Positions 1-9,800 of a stretch of DNA of 59,349 nt are shown one piece after another. The translations under genes and the position numbers were made by a program. The DNA is from Candidatus Alistipes intestinipullorum. Lineage in GTDB: Bacteria; Bacteroidota; Bacteroidia; Bacteroidales; Rikenellaceae. Each line of letters begins with the position of its first letter. Within the stretch, counting starts at the first letter, position 1. The stretch covers positions 1-59,349 of the forward strand of contig DXGO01000040.1 of assembly GCA_019113885.1 (NCBI GenBank). Direction: 5' to 3'. The notes beneath the pieces were generated by a model. It saw nothing but the letters and a program-made list of their open reading frames with translations, had not been told where the DNA came from and did not search any database.

Positions 1-192
1 CAGGGCCACATCAGCTACGTGATGAACACGATCGACATCAACCAGCACAACACGCGCCTCGACGGGTATGAGATCCGCCGCACGGCCGTTGAGAACAACG
101 TGACGGTCTTCACGGCGCTGGAGACGGTGAAGGTGTTGCTGGACGTGTTGGAGGAGATCACGCTTCGGGTGTCGACCATCGACGCGAAATAG
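1..192 (+). CDS. carB: Carbamoyl-phosphate synthase large subunit, C-terminal fragment
   Basis: The window opens inside this gene; 63 codons and a TAG stop remain. The fragment includes SYVMNTID, then DGYEIRRTAVE and a TALETV segment, which is the signature of the C-terminal MGS-like allosteric domain of the large subunit. CarB makes carbamoyl phosphate from bicarbonate, ammonia and ATP in the cytoplasm, the first step of pyrimidine and arginine synthesis. It lies 84 bases upstream of pyrK on the same strand, so it is probably part of the pyr operon. Only the tail is visible, so nothing can be said of the catalytic halves. Confidence 0.9.
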   Translation, partial: QGHISYVMNTIDINQHNTRLDGYEIRRTAVENNVTVFTALETVKVLLDVLEEITLRVSTIDAK

Positions 193-276
193 GAAGACGA
201 CCGGAACCGCCTCGGGCTGTGCAAACGGCCCGGGGCGTTGCCGGACAAGCCGGATAAACAGTACAATCTGTACGCC

Positions 277-1017
277 ATGTACAAGAAAGGCATCTATCGG
301 ATACTTGCGAACGAACCGCTGACCGATGCGGTGTGGCGGATGACGCTTGCGGGCGACACACAGTGGATCACCGCCCCGGGGCAATTTGTCAACATCGCGC
401 TGGAGGGGAAGTTCCTGCGGCGCCCGATTTCGGTGTGCGACTACGACGCCGGGCGGCTCACGCTGATCTACAAGGTGGTGGGCGAGGGCACGGCGCAGAT
501 GAGCCGCATGACGCCGGGCATGGAGCTCGACCTGCTGACGGGCCTCGGCAACGGCTTCACGCCGAAGGAGGAGTCGCAGCGGCCCCTGCTGGTCGGGGGC
601 GGCGTGGGGGTTCCCCCGCTCTACCACCTGGCGCGGCGGCTGCTTGCGGCGGGAAAACCGGTCGAGGTGGTGCTGGGCTTCAACACCGCGCGGGAGGTCT
701 TCTACGAGGAGGAGTTCCAGGCGTTGGGCTGCTCGGTCACGGTGGCCACGGCCGACGGGTCGCGGGGCGTGAAGGGCTTCGTGACGACGGCCATTGCCGA
801 ACGGGGCCTGGAGTTCGACTACTTCTATGCCTGCGGGCCGCTGCCGATGTTGCGGGCGCTGTGCGAAGGGGTGGCGCAGGACGGCCAGCTTTCGTTCGAG
901 GAGCGCATGGGCTGCGGTTTCGGGGCCTGCATGGGATGTTCGTGCAAGACCAAATACGGCAACAAACGCATCTGCAAGGAGGGCCCCGTATTGGAGAAAG
1001 GGGAGATCGTATGGTAG
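277..1017 (+). CDS. pyrK: Dihydroorotate dehydrogenase B, electron-transfer subunit (PyrK)
   Basis: This 246-residue iron-sulfur flavoprotein passes electrons from the PyrD FMN to NAD+ in class 1B dihydroorotate dehydrogenase. RRPISVCD near residue 48 is the FAD-binding motif. GGGVGVPPL near residue 108 fits the NAD(P)-binding segment of the ferredoxin-reductase fold. Cysteines 213, 218, 221 and 233 form the [2Fe-2S] pattern (CGFGACMGC followed by a distal Cys), with an extra Cys at 223. The ATG at 277 (MYKKGIYRIL) is preferred over an upstream in-frame TTG at 238, which would add 13 residues unlike the family. Its stop overlaps the pyrD start by 7 bases, suggesting coupled translation of the two subunits. 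Confidence 0.93.
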   Translation: MYKKGIYRILANEPLTDAVWRMTLAGDTQWITAPGQFVNIALEGKFLRRPISVCDYDAGRLTLIYKVVGEGTAQMSRMTPGMELDLLTGLGNGFTPKEESQRPLLVGGGVGVPPLYHLARRLLAAGKPVEVVLGFNTAREVFYEEEFQALGCSVTVATADGSRGVKGFVTTAIAERGLEFDYFYACGPLPMLRALCEGVAQDGQLSFEERMGCGFGACMGCSCKTKYGNKRICKEGPVLEKGEIVW

Positions 1018-1976
1018 AGAATCTGCATAATACTATGACGGGAGCCGCAGGCGCAACGCCTTCGGAACCGGACTTTTCGGTCACGCTGTGCGGCATACGG
1101 CTGGACAACCCGGTTGTCCCGGCGAGCGGCACGTTCGGCTACGGCAACGAGTTCAAGGACTTCTACGACATCAACATCCTGGGAACCTTCTCCTTCAAGG
1201 GAACGACGCGCGAGGCGCGCTTCGGGAACCCCACGCCGCGCATTGCCGAGTGTACGTCGGGGATGATCAACGCCGTGGGGCTGCAGAACCCCGGCATCGA
1301 CGCGGTGATCGGGCAGGAACTTCCGCGGCTGCGGGAGTTTTTCCACAAGCCGGTGATCGCCAACATCTCGGGCTTCTCGATCGAGGAGTACGCCTATTGC
1401 TGCCAGCGGATCGACCGTGAGGAGCAGGTGGGGTGGATCGAGGTGAACGTTTCGTGCCCGAACGTGCGGCACGGGGGCATGTCGTTCGGCACGTCGCCCG
1501 AATGCGCCGCCGAGGTGACGCGTGCGGTGAAGGCCGTCACGACGAAGCCGGTCTTCATCAAACTCTCGCCCAACGTCACCGACATCGTCTCCATCGCCCG
1601 TGCGTGCGAGGAGGCGGGGGCCGACGGCATCTGCCTGATCAACACGCTGCTGGGCATGCGTATCGACGTGCAGCGGCGACGTCCGGTCATTGCCAATACA
1701 ATGGGCGGCTTTTCGGGCGCTGCGGTCTTCCCGGTTGCCGTGCGCATGGTCTACCAGGTGGCCCGAGCATGCCGGATTCCAGTCATGGGGTGCGGCGGCG
1801 TGCAGACGGCGCGCGACGTGATCGAGATGATGATGGCCGGTGCCACGGCCGTGCAGGTCGGGGCCGCGAACCTGGTGAATCCCTACGCCTGCCGCGACAT
1901 CATCGAGGCACTGCCGGTCGAGATGCGCCGGCTGGGCATCGACCGGCTGTCGGACATCATAGGAATCGTGAAATAA
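1011..1976 (+). CDS. pyrD: Dihydroorotate dehydrogenase B, catalytic subunit (PyrD, class 1B)
   Basis: This 321-residue FMN barrel enzyme oxidises dihydroorotate to orotate. The catalytic cysteine of class 1 enzymes is in VNVSCPNVRHGG, and the FMN-phosphate region is in MGCGGVQ and GAANLVNP. The ATG at 1011 sits inside the last codons of pyrK, the usual arrangement for the PyrK-PyrD pair. A longer in-frame extension upstream is just the antiphase reading of pyrK. An N-terminal stretch of about 23 residues precedes the conserved VTLCGIRLDNPV, slightly longer than usual, so a later start cannot be excluded. Confidence 0.93.
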   Translation: MVENLHNTMTGAAGATPSEPDFSVTLCGIRLDNPVVPASGTFGYGNEFKDFYDINILGTFSFKGTTREARFGNPTPRIAECTSGMINAVGLQNPGIDAVIGQELPRLREFFHKPVIANISGFSIEEYAYCCQRIDREEQVGWIEVNVSCPNVRHGGMSFGTSPECAAEVTRAVKAVTTKPVFIKLSPNVTDIVSIARACEEAGADGICLINTLLGMRIDVQRRRPVIANTMGGFSGAAVFPVAVRMVYQVARACRIPVMGCGGVQTARDVIEMMMAGATAVQVGAANLVNPYACRDIIEALPVEMRRLGIDRLSDIIGIVK

Positions 1977-2004
1977 TTATTGACATAGCTAATTGACCAA
2001 TTCA

Positions 2005-2709
2005 ATGCAACGAGATGTAATCATAGCCTGCGATTTCAAGTCGGCAGGCGACACCTTCCGGTTTCTCGACCTCTTCCGGAACGAGGCGCGCAAACCTTTT
2101 CTGAAGATCGGCATGGAGCTGTTCTATGCCGAGGGCCCCGGTATCGTCCGGGCCATCAAGGGACAGGGGCACAAGGTGTTCCTCGACCTGAAGCTGCACG
2201 ACATTCCCAACACGGTGAAGAAGGCGATGGCGGTGCTGTCACGCCTCGACGTGGACATGTGCAACGTCCACGCTGCGGGGACGATCGAGATGATGAAGGC
2301 GGCTCGCGAAGGGCTGACGCGTGCGGACGGTACGCGGCCGTTGCTGATTGCCGTGACGCAGCTCACCTCGACGAGCGAGGAGCGCATGCGCGAGGAGCTG
2401 CTCATTGACGCCCCGATCAACGACACGATCGTCCATTACGCCCGCAACGCCCGGATTGCAGGACTCGACGGTGTGGTTTGCTCGCCGTTGGAGGCGGGCA
2501 TGGTCCACGGGGCCTGTGGCGCCGATTTTCTGACCGTGACGCCGGGCGTGCGGTTCGCCGACGGCGACGTGGCCGACCAGGTGCGTGTGACGACCCCGGC
2601 CCGTGCTCGCGAGATCGGCTCGGACTTTATTGTCGTGGGACGTCCGATCACGGCGGCCGACGACCCCGTAGCAGCGTACCGTCGCTGCCTGTCGGAGTTC
2701 GTCGGGTAG
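2005..2709 (+). CDS. pyrF: Orotidine-5'-phosphate decarboxylase (PyrF)
   Basis: This 234-residue enzyme decarboxylates OMP to UMP, the last step of de novo UMP synthesis. [13 protein letters not shown] contains the catalytic Asp-Lys-Asp array (DLKLHD) of the family, and VTPGVRF near the C-terminus fits the phosphate-binding loop. The length and motif match the short bacterial class (B. subtilis and E. coli type) rather than the longer class of about 275 residues. The ATG at 2005 was chosen; an in-frame TTG at 1993 would add four residues. The gene follows pyrD by 28 bases. Confidence 0.92.
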   Translation: MQRDVIIACDFKSAGDTFRFLDLFRNEARKPFLKIGMELFYAEGPGIVRAIKGQGHKVFLDLKLHDIPNTVKKAMAVLSRLDVDMCNVHAAGTIEMMKAAREGLTRADGTRPLLIAVTQLTSTSEERMREELLIDAPINDTIVHYARNARIAGLDGVVCSPLEAGMVHGACGADFLTVTPGVRFADGDVADQVRVTTPARAREIGSDFIVVGRPITAADDPVAAYRRCLSEFVG

Positions 2710-2761
2710 TTCGGCGGGCTTTTTGCTGCGTGAGGCTGCATAACCAAAACCGTACACCGTT

Positions 2762-3022
2762 ATGAAACCCGTAAAGCTCTTTTACCTGAAGGCGTGCCCC
2801 TTCTGCAAGAAGGCGCTGCGATATATCGACGAGGCGAAGGCTGCGCATGCGGAGCTGGTGCCGATCGAGATCGAAATGATCGAGGAGTCGGAGCAGCCGG
2901 CCGTGGCCGAGCAGTACGACTACTACTATGTGCCGACGTTCTACGTCGGCGGTGAGAAGGTGCATGAGGGCGGCATCTACCCCGAAGAGGTGGAGTCGGT
3001 GCTGCGCCGGGCCCTCGAATAA
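2762..3022 (+). CDS. Glutaredoxin-like thiol protein (CPFC)
   Basis: This is an 86-residue single-domain thioredoxin-fold protein. KACPFCKKAL near residue 10 is a dithiol CxxC active site, YVPTF near residue 60 carries the family cis-proline, and YVGGEKVHEGG follows the glutaredoxin C-terminal pattern. It has no signal peptide, so it is cytoplasmic. The general chemistry would be thiol-disulfide exchange, but no partner is identifiable from sequence. The gene lies between pyrF and pyrE in an otherwise purely pyrimidine operon, 52 bases after pyrF and 81 before pyrE. The NrdH, GrxC or glutathione-independent redoxin subtype cannot be assigned. Confidence 0.8.
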   Translation: MKPVKLFYLKACPFCKKALRYIDEAKAAHAELVPIEIEMIEESEQPAVAEQYDYYYVPTFYVGGEKVHEGGIYPEEVESVLRRALE

Positions 3023-3103
3023 AACACGCACAAACGCGGGGGACCGCGCATGGGTTCTCCCGGGGCATCGGGTGCGTCGAAGAAACCGTAACAACACGAA
3101 AAT

Positions 3104-3736
3104 ATGGAAAAATCTATTGCAAAAGACCTGCTGTCGATCGGCGCGGTTTTCCTGCGCCCCGAACAGCCGTTTACCTGGGCCAGCGGCATCAAGAGCCCGA
3201 TCTACTGCGACAACCGCCTGACACTGACAGCCCCCGAGGTGCGGAAGCACGTCGAGGCGGGGCTGGCGGAGATCGTCCGCACGAAGTATCCCGAGGCGGA
3301 GGTGCTGATGGGCACCTCGACGGCCGGCATTGCCCACGCGGCCATCACGGCGACGATCCTCGACCTTCCGATGGGTTACGTGCGCTCGGGTTCGAAGGAT
3401 CACGGTCGCGGCAACCGGATCGAAGGCAAGCTGGAGAAGGGTCAGAAGGTCGTGGTGATCGAGGACCTGATCTCGACTGCCGGGTCGTGTATCGAGGTGG
3501 TCGAGGCGCTTCGCGAAGCGGGTGCCGAAGTGCTGGGTGTGGCATCGATCTTCACCTACGGGATGAAGAAGGGGCTCGACCGCCTGGCAGCCGCGGGAGT
3601 GACGAATTACAGCCTTTCGAACCTCGATGCGCTGGTCGACGTGGCGGCAGCCGAGGGGTATATCAAGCCGGAGGATAAGGCGCGGCTTCTGAAGTTCCGC
3701 GACAATCCGTCGGACGAATCGTGGATGAACCGATAA
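3104..3736 (+). CDS. pyrE: Orotate phosphoribosyltransferase (PyrE)
   Basis: This 210-residue enzyme joins orotate to PRPP giving OMP. The PRPP-binding loop is [13 protein letters not shown] (about residues 113-125), the type I phosphoribosyltransferase signature. [15 protein letters not shown] near the N-terminus is the substrate-binding segment typical of orotate PRTases, and [11 protein letters not shown] is the flexible catalytic loop. Start ATG 3104 is 12 residues before the conserved SIGAVFL. The gene ends 12 bases before pyrB. Confidence 0.95.
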   Translation: MEKSIAKDLLSIGAVFLRPEQPFTWASGIKSPIYCDNRLTLTAPEVRKHVEAGLAEIVRTKYPEAEVLMGTSTAGIAHAAITATILDLPMGYVRSGSKDHGRGNRIEGKLEKGQKVVVIEDLISTAGSCIEVVEALREAGAEVLGVASIFTYGMKKGLDRLAAAGVTNYSLSNLDALVDVAAAEGYIKPEDKARLLKFRDNPSDESWMNR

Positions 3737-3748
3737 AACGAGGATACG

Positions 3749-4834
3749 ATGCGACATTTGATCGACCCGACGGATCTGACGGTCCAGGAGACCGAGCAGA
3801 TCGTGGCGCTGGCGGAGGACATTATCGCCAACCGCAAGAAATACAGTGAGGTGTGCAAGGGTAAGAAACTGGCCACGCTCTTCTACGAGCCCTCGACCCG
3901 CACGCGCCTGAGCTTCACCTCGGCGATGCTCGAACTGGGCGGCCAGGTGATCGGCTTTTCGGACGCCAACTCCTCGTCGGTCTCGAAGGGCGAGACGGTG
4001 GCCGATACGGTGCGCGTGATCCGCTGCTTTGCCGACATCATCGCCATGCGCCACTTCAAGGAGGGTGCGCCGCTCGTTGCGTCGCAGTACGCCGGGGTTC
4101 CGGTGATCAACGCCGGGGACGGGAGCCATTCGCACCCGACGCAGACCCTCACGGACCTTTTGACGATCAAGCGCGAGAAGGGCCGTTACGACCACATGAC
4201 GATCGGTTTCTGCGGCGACCTGAAGTTCGGGCGCACGGTGCACTCGCTCATCAAGGCGCTGTCGCGCTACGAGGGGATCAACGTGATCCTGATCTCGCCC
4301 CAGGAGTTGCGTCTGCCGGACTACATGTTGCAGGAGATGCAGGCGAACTCGAAACTCTCGTTCCGCGAGGTTCGGACGATGGAGGAGGTGATGCCGGAAC
4401 TGGACGTGCTCTACATGACGCGCGTGCAGAAGGAGCGTTTCCTCGACGAGGAGGAGTTCGACCGGGTGAAGAACAGCTTCGTGCTGAATCCCGAGAAGCT
4501 GCGCACGGCCAAGAAGGATATGATCATCCTGCACCCGCTGCCGCGCGTGAACGAGATCACGCAGGCGGTGGACAACGATCCCCGTGCGGCGTACTTCCGT
4601 CAGGTGGAAAACGGTAAGTTTGTGCGTATGGCGCTGATCCTTACGCTGCTGCGCTGGGCTGACGAGAATAAGCCCTTTGCTCACACTCCGGTTTTCAACG
4701 AGGAGTACATCATCAACGAACTGGTCTGCCCGAACCGGCGTTGCATTTCGGCGACGGAGGATGTCGACCAGCTCTTCCGCCGCGGAGCCGACGGTGTATG
4801 CCGTTGTGCCTATTGTGAGTCGAAGGCGCGGTAG
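3749..4834 (+). CDS. pyrB: Aspartate carbamoyltransferase with C-terminal PyrI-like zinc tail
   Basis: This 361-residue enzyme condenses carbamoyl phosphate with aspartate. The catalytic chain is complete: [11 protein letters not shown] (carbamoyl-phosphate binding), SSVSKGET (the 80s-loop Ser and Lys), [12 protein letters not shown] and HPLPRVNEI. It normally ends near residue 310, but here about 50 residues follow. They contain [12 protein letters not shown] and later VCRCAYCES. Cysteines 327, 332, 353 and 356 reproduce the CX4C...CX2C zinc site of the regulatory chain PyrI (VLVCPNSNCIS ... KCKYCE in E. coli), with a loop three residues shorter. No nucleotide-binding allosteric domain lies between, and no pyrI gene is in the window. 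The catalytic call is firm; zinc binding is inferred from spacing. Confidence 0.93.
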   Translation: MRHLIDPTDLTVQETEQIVALAEDIIANRKKYSEVCKGKKLATLFYEPSTRTRLSFTSAMLELGGQVIGFSDANSSSVSKGETVADTVRVIRCFADIIAMRHFKEGAPLVASQYAGVPVINAGDGSHSHPTQTLTDLLTIKREKGRYDHMTIGFCGDLKFGRTVHSLIKALSRYEGINVILISPQELRLPDYMLQEMQANSKLSFREVRTMEEVMPELDVLYMTRVQKERFLDEEEFDRVKNSFVLNPEKLRTAKKDMIILHPLPRVNEITQAVDNDPRAAYFRQVENGKFVRMALILTLLRWADENKPFAHTPVFNEEYIINELVCPNRRCISATEDVDQLFRRGADGVCRCAYCESKAR

Positions 4835-4953
4835 TGCCTTTTTGCGAGACAACCTGCAAGATGCCGCAAAGGGTTTTCGGCAGCGAATCTGGCGAAGCCA
4901 TGCCGGGGATCGGCGAATGTGAATAAATTGTGGATAGAATCTGCGACGAAATA

Positions 4954-4985
4954 TTTTGAAAGTCGCTCTGAAACCGCTATTTTTG
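4954..4985 (+). promoter_or_regulatory. Bacteroidetes-type promoter of the purine operon
   Basis: TTTTG at 4954-4958 and TATTTTTG at 4978-4985 match the phylum's -33 (TTTG) and -7 (TAnnTTTG) elements with the ideal spacing of 19. Transcription should begin near 4992, giving a leader of about 250 nt before purE. The two boxes are in the only AT-rich patch between pyrB and purE. Confidence 0.8.
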
Positions 4986-4991
4986 TAACGT

Positions 4992-5244
4992 TGTTTTAAC
5001 ATTTACCGGATTATTTTGGCGATGATTGCTGCGTGTCATACGGCCCCGCGTGCCCGAAAGCGATTGCGGATGCAGGTGCTTCAAGGGGGCTTTGCCGGCT
5101 CCTTGGCGCACGGACAGCAGGGAGGTTTCGCACAACAAGATTCGGTGCGCCCTATGCGCGGATAATTACGGGCCGCCATGACAGATGCGATGTCGTGGCG
5201 GTCTGCTTTTCTGAATCGAGGAAACTTGTAAATTCGATAAGTCT
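4992..5244 (+). promoter_or_regulatory. Long structured 5' leader of purE
   Basis: This untranslated stretch of about 250 bases lies between the predicted start site and the purE ATG. It holds consecutive inverted repeats. AAGGGG pairs with CTCCTT around 5080-5104. GGCGCAC (5105-5111) pairs with GTGCGCC (5145-5151). CCGCCATGACA (5173-5183) pairs over 11 positions, one a G-U, with TGTCGTGGCGG (5191-5201), followed by a weak T-rich run (TCTGCTTTTC). The last could be an attenuator. No match to purine, PRPP, ZTP or THF riboswitch cores was recognised by eye. The rest of the 410-base gap (4835-4953) shows no gene or clear terminator. Confidence 0.5.
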
Positions 5245-5712
5245 ATGAAAGTTGGCGTGATTATGGGCTCGGTGAGCGATTACGAGGTGATGTCCGAGGC
5301 CGTTGCGATGCTCGAGCAGTTCGGCGTCGATTTCGAGAAACGGGTGGTCAGTGCACACCGCACTCCCGACCTGCTGTGCGAATATGCCAAGACGGCCAAG
5401 AGCCGCGGCATCGGTGTGATTATCGCCGGAGCCGGCGGTGCCGCCCACCTGCCGGGCATGGTGGCGTCGATGACGCCGCTGCCGGTTGTAGGTGTTCCGG
5501 TGAAGTCGCGGGCCCTGAACGGGTTGGATTCGCTGCTCTCGATCGTGCAGATGCCTGCGGGCGTTCCCGTAGCCACGACGGCTATCAACGGGGCGAAGAA
5601 CGCTGCGCTGATCGCGGTGTCGATCCTCGCGCTGCAGGACGAGGCGCTGGCCGCGAAGCTCGACGCCTTCCGTGCCAAGCAGACTGCCGATGTCCTGAAA
5701 GCCGAACTGTAA
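5245..5712 (+). CDS. purE: N5-carboxyaminoimidazole ribonucleotide mutase (PurE class I)
   Basis: This 155-residue enzyme converts N5-CAIR to [15 protein letters not shown] at the N-terminus is the phosphate-binding motif, SAHRTPD contains the catalytic His, and [12 protein letters not shown] is the class I signature. The adjacent purK supplies N5-CAIR, confirming class I. It is the first gene of the purine operon, after a long leader. Confidence 0.96.
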   Translation: MKVGVIMGSVSDYEVMSEAVAMLEQFGVDFEKRVVSAHRTPDLLCEYAKTAKSRGIGVIIAGAGGAAHLPGMVASMTPLPVVGVPVKSRALNGLDSLLSIVQMPAGVPVATTAINGAKNAALIAVSILALQDEALAAKLDAFRAKQTADVLKAEL

Positions 5713-5768
5713 TGGAGTGACGTGGCCCCGGGGTGGAGATGAACATGAAGATGGAGAAGAGTACGGAG

Positions 5769-6860
5769 ATGAAGACGATCGGTATTATCGGAGGCGGGCA
5801 GCTGGGGCTGATGATCGCCGAGCAGGCCCATGTGCTGGGCGTGCGGGCCATTGCGCTCGATCCGGCACCGGATGCTCCGGCTTTCCGGGTCTGCGACGGG
5901 CATATCGTTGCTGCCTATGACGACGCGGCAGCCCTCGAGGAGCTGTGCCACCGGAGCGATGTTGTGACCTACGAGTTCGAGAACGTTCCGGGTGACATTC
6001 TCATCCCGCTGTGCGAGAAATACAACATTCCGCAGGGCTACCGTCCGCTGTACGACTCGCAGGACCGCCTGCGCGAGAAGACCAACGCCCGGGACCACGG
6101 ACTGCAGACGCCGGGCTTCGCGGCTGTCGACGACGAGGCGTCGCTGCGGGCCGCGGTGTGCGAGTTGGGTCTCCCGGCGGTGCTGAAGACCCGCACGCTG
6201 GGCTACGACGGCCACGGACAGGCGGTGCTGCGCTGCGAGGCCGACATCGAGAAGGCGTTGCCGCTGCTTGCGGTACCGTGCATCCTGGAGGAGTTCGTGG
6301 CGTTCGACTCGGAGGCGAGCATTGTGATGGTGGCCGACAGGGAGCGCGTCGTGAGCTTTCCCGTGGGACGGAATATCCACCGCGAGGGCATTCTCGACCT
6401 TTCGATTGTCCCGGCGGCGGCCGATGCGGAGGTGCTCGAACGGATGAAGGCGCAGAGCGAGCGCTTCATGCGCGACTGTGGTTACGAGGGAATCCTGGCC
6501 ATCGAGTATTTTATCCGGGGTCGGGAGATCTACTTCAACGAGATGGCTCCGCGGCCGCACAACTCGGGACACTATACCATCGAGGGGTGTACGACGAACC
6601 AGTTCCGCGAACTGGTGCGCTACCTGACGGGCGAGAGGTTGCAGACGCCGCAACTGGTGGCGCCGACGGTGATGAAGAACATCCTGGGCCAGGACCTCGA
6701 GGCGGCCCGTGCGGTCGAGCAGGAGGGACACCCGGGGGTCTATGTCCATATCTACGGCAAGACGGAGAGCCGCCCGAAGCGCAAGATGGGCCATATCACC
6801 TTTGTCGGAATGACGGGTGAGGCGTACGAGTCGGAGTGGTCGGGCCGCTTTGTGAAATAA
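5769..6860 (+). CDS. purK: N5-carboxyaminoimidazole ribonucleotide synthase (PurK)
   Basis: This ATP-grasp enzyme carboxylates AIR to N5-CAIR. The N-terminus TIGIIGGGQLGLM is the family hallmark, and the ATP-grasp core includes VLKTRTLGYDGHGQ and YFNEMAPRPHNSGHYT. Start choice is uncertain. In-frame ATGs at 5739, 5745 and 5751 and a GTG at 5733 would add up to 12 methionine- and glutamate-rich residues. The ATG at 5769 is chosen because it lies directly before the conserved strand (MKTIGIIGG), as in homologues. With this start the protein has 363 residues, normal for PurK. Confidence 0.93.
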   Translation: MKTIGIIGGGQLGLMIAEQAHVLGVRAIALDPAPDAPAFRVCDGHIVAAYDDAAALEELCHRSDVVTYEFENVPGDILIPLCEKYNIPQGYRPLYDSQDRLREKTNARDHGLQTPGFAAVDDEASLRAAVCELGLPAVLKTRTLGYDGHGQAVLRCEADIEKALPLLAVPCILEEFVAFDSEASIVMVADRERVVSFPVGRNIHREGILDLSIVPAAADAEVLERMKAQSERFMRDCGYEGILAIEYFIRGREIYFNEMAPRPHNSGHYTIEGCTTNQFRELVRYLTGERLQTPQLVAPTVMKNILGQDLEAARAVEQEGHPGVYVHIYGKTESRPKRKMGHITFVGMTGEAYESEWSGRFVK

Positions 6861-6885
6861 GAATCAAACAAGACAAACCAGATAG

Positions 6886-9800
6886 ATGAACACGAACAAT
6901 TACCGTATTTTCGTCGAGAAGCTTCCGCGCTTCCGGGTCGAGGCCGAGAGCCTTCGCCGCGAGTTGAATACGAACCTGAACCTTCATCTGGACGAGCTGC
7001 GCCTGCTGAACGTCTACGATCTCTTCGGGTTTACGCCCGAGCTGCTGGAGAAGAGCCGCTATACGGTCTTCGGTGAGGTGGTGACCGACGAGGTGACCGA
7101 TTCGTGCGACCTCGCGGGCCGCAAGTACATCGCCGTGGAGTATCTCCCGGGGCAGTTCGACCAGCGGGCCGCTTCGGCCGTCGATTGCGTCCGTCTGATC
7201 GACCCGGCGGCACAGGTCAATATCCGTTCGGCGAAGCTGCTGCTTTTCGATGACCGGGTGACCGACGAGGAGCTGGCGAAGATCCGCCACTATTACATCA
7301 ATGCCGTGGAGTCGCGCGAGAAGGACCTCACGCAACTCAGCGACATGGAGCAGGCTGAAGTGAAGCGCGTGCAGACCCTCGAGGGTTTCATACAGATGGG
7401 CGAGGGCGAGCTGGAACCCTACTGTGCGAAGATGGGCCTGGCGATGAATGCCGACGACCTGCGCGAGGTGGTGAAGTATTTCCGCGAGGAGGGCCGCGAT
7501 CCCATCGAGACGGAGCTGCGCATTCTGGATACCTACTGGAGCGACCATTGCCGCCATACGACCTTTACGACCGAACTGGAGGGTATTACCGTCGAGGAGT
7601 CGTTCGCGAAGTCGGACATCGAGGATTCTCTGGCGCTGTACCTCCGGATTCGCCGCGAACTGGGGCGCGAGCACAAGAGCATCTGCCTGATGGACATGGC
7701 GACGATCGGTGCGCGCTACCTGCGCCACAAGGGGCTGCTCGACGACCTTGAGGTGTCGGAGGAGAACAACGCCTGCTCGATCTATGTCGACGTGGATGTC
7801 GACGGGCAGACGGAGCGGTGGCTGCTGCAGTTCAAGAACGAGACGCACAACCACCCGACGGAGATCGAACCCTTCGGCTGGGCATCGACCTGCCTGGGCG
7901 GAGCGATCCGCGACCCGCTGTCGGGGCGCAGCTATGTCTACCAGGCGATGCGCGTCACGGGGGCTGGGAACATCTATCAGAAGGTGAGCGACACGCTTCC
8001 GGGGAAGTTGCCGCAGAGCGTCATTTCGAAGAAGGCTGCCGCGGGCTACTCGAGCTACGGCAACCAGATCGGCCTGGCAACGACGCACGTACGGGAGATT
8101 TACCACGACGACTACGTGGCCAAACGCCTGGAGGTAGGCGCCGTGGTGGGTGCCGTGAAGGCCGAGAACGTGCGGCGCGAGCGTCCCGCTGCCGGAGACA
8201 AGATCATCATGCTGGGCGGCCGTACGGGCCGTGACGGCATCGGCGGAGCGACGGGTTCGTCGAAGGAGCACAACGCCAAGTCGCTGGAGACGTGTGGCAG
8301 CGAGGTGCAGAAGGGCAACGCCCCGGAGGAGCGGAAGCTCGAGCGGCTGTTCCGCCGTCCGGAGGTGACGCGTCTGATCAAGAAATCGAACGACTTCGGT
8401 GCGGGCGGTGTCAGCGTGGCGATCGGCGAGCTGGCCGACGGCCTGGACATCTACCTCGACCGGGTGAAGACGAAATACAGCGGCCTGAACTCCACGGAGC
8501 TGGCCATCAGCGAGTCGCAGGAGCGCATGGCCGTGGTGGTCGAGGCGAAGGATGTCGAGGAGTTCATGGGGTACTGCCGCGAGGAGAACATCGAGGCGGT
8601 GCACGTGGCCGATGTCACGGATACGGCGCGGATGCGGATGTTCAACGGCGACCGCAAGGTCGTGGACCTGAGCCGCGCGTTCATCGACAGTGCCGGGGCG
8701 AAGCACTACGCCGAGGCGAAGATCGGGGAGGTGGAGAACCGCAATCCCTTCGAGCGGAAGCCCGAGGGGGCGACGGCTGCCGAGCGCTTCACGAACAATC
8801 TGAAAGACAACAACGTCGTCTCGCAGCGCGGGCTGATCGAGATGTTCGACTCGACGATCGGTCGTTCGACGGTGCTGATGCCCTTCGGCGGCCGTACGCA
8901 GCGGAGCGAGACGCAGGTCTCGGTGCAGAAGCTCCCGACCGACGGATATACCGACACGGCCAGTGTGATGGCCTTCGGCTACAACCCGTTCCTGGCTTCG
9001 TGGAGCCCCTATCACGGCGCGGCCTATGCCGTTGTGGAGGCTGCGGCGAAGGTCGTGGCTGCGGGCGGGCGCTACGAGCGCATGCGCTATTCGTACCAGG
9101 AGTACTTCGAGCGCATGACGCGCAACGCCGAGACCTGGGGCAAGCCGCTGAGTGCGCTGTTGGGCGCCCTGAAGATGCAGGTCGAGCTGGGTCTGCCGTC
9201 GATCGGCGGCAAGGACTCGATGTCGGGGACGTTCCAGGATATCAACGTGCCGCCGATGCTGATGGCCTTCGGCATCACGACGGTCGACGCACGGACGGTG
9301 ATCTCGACCGACCTGAAGGGGGCGGGACACCGCATCTACCTCGTGCGCCACACGCCGCAGGAGAACTGGATGCCCGATACGGCGCAGTTGAAGCGGAACT
9401 TCGCGTTCGTGAGCGACCGGATCGCCGAGGGCAAGATCCTTGCGGCGTGGTCGGTGGGCTTCGGCGGCGTGGCCGAGGGCCTTGCGAAGATGGCCTTCGG
9501 AAACGGCATCGGCGTCGAGGTGCGGATGGAGGAGTCGAAGCTCTACGACTATGCCTACGGATCGATCCTCGTCGAATGCGAGGGGACCCTCGAATACCCG
9601 CATGCCGAACTGATTGGCTTCACGACCTCCGACGCCTCGATCACGCTCGGAGACGTGCGCCTGCCGCTCGAGGAACTCTACCGGGCCAATACCGAGCGTT
9701 TCGCAACGGTTTATCCCGACAAGGGCCACAATACCGCGACGGTGATGACCTCGGAGCCTGCTCCGAAGAGGTTCTCCTATCCGGGCGAAGCCGTCGAGCA

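Noticed and set aside
4858..4887. A terminator after pyrB (TGCCG ... CGGCA)
   Set aside because: The stem is only five pairs and is not followed by a T run.
5080..5160. Resemblance of the purE leader to small SRP RNA (GGGGGCTTTGCCGG start)
   Set aside because: The invariant SRP loop (GGAAGGAAGCAGCC type) is not present, so the similarity is only to the 5' stem.
5033..5248. A possible 71-residue gene in the purE leader
   Set aside because: The product has no recognisable feature, the stretch is better explained by RNA stem-loops, and the frame runs into the purE start.
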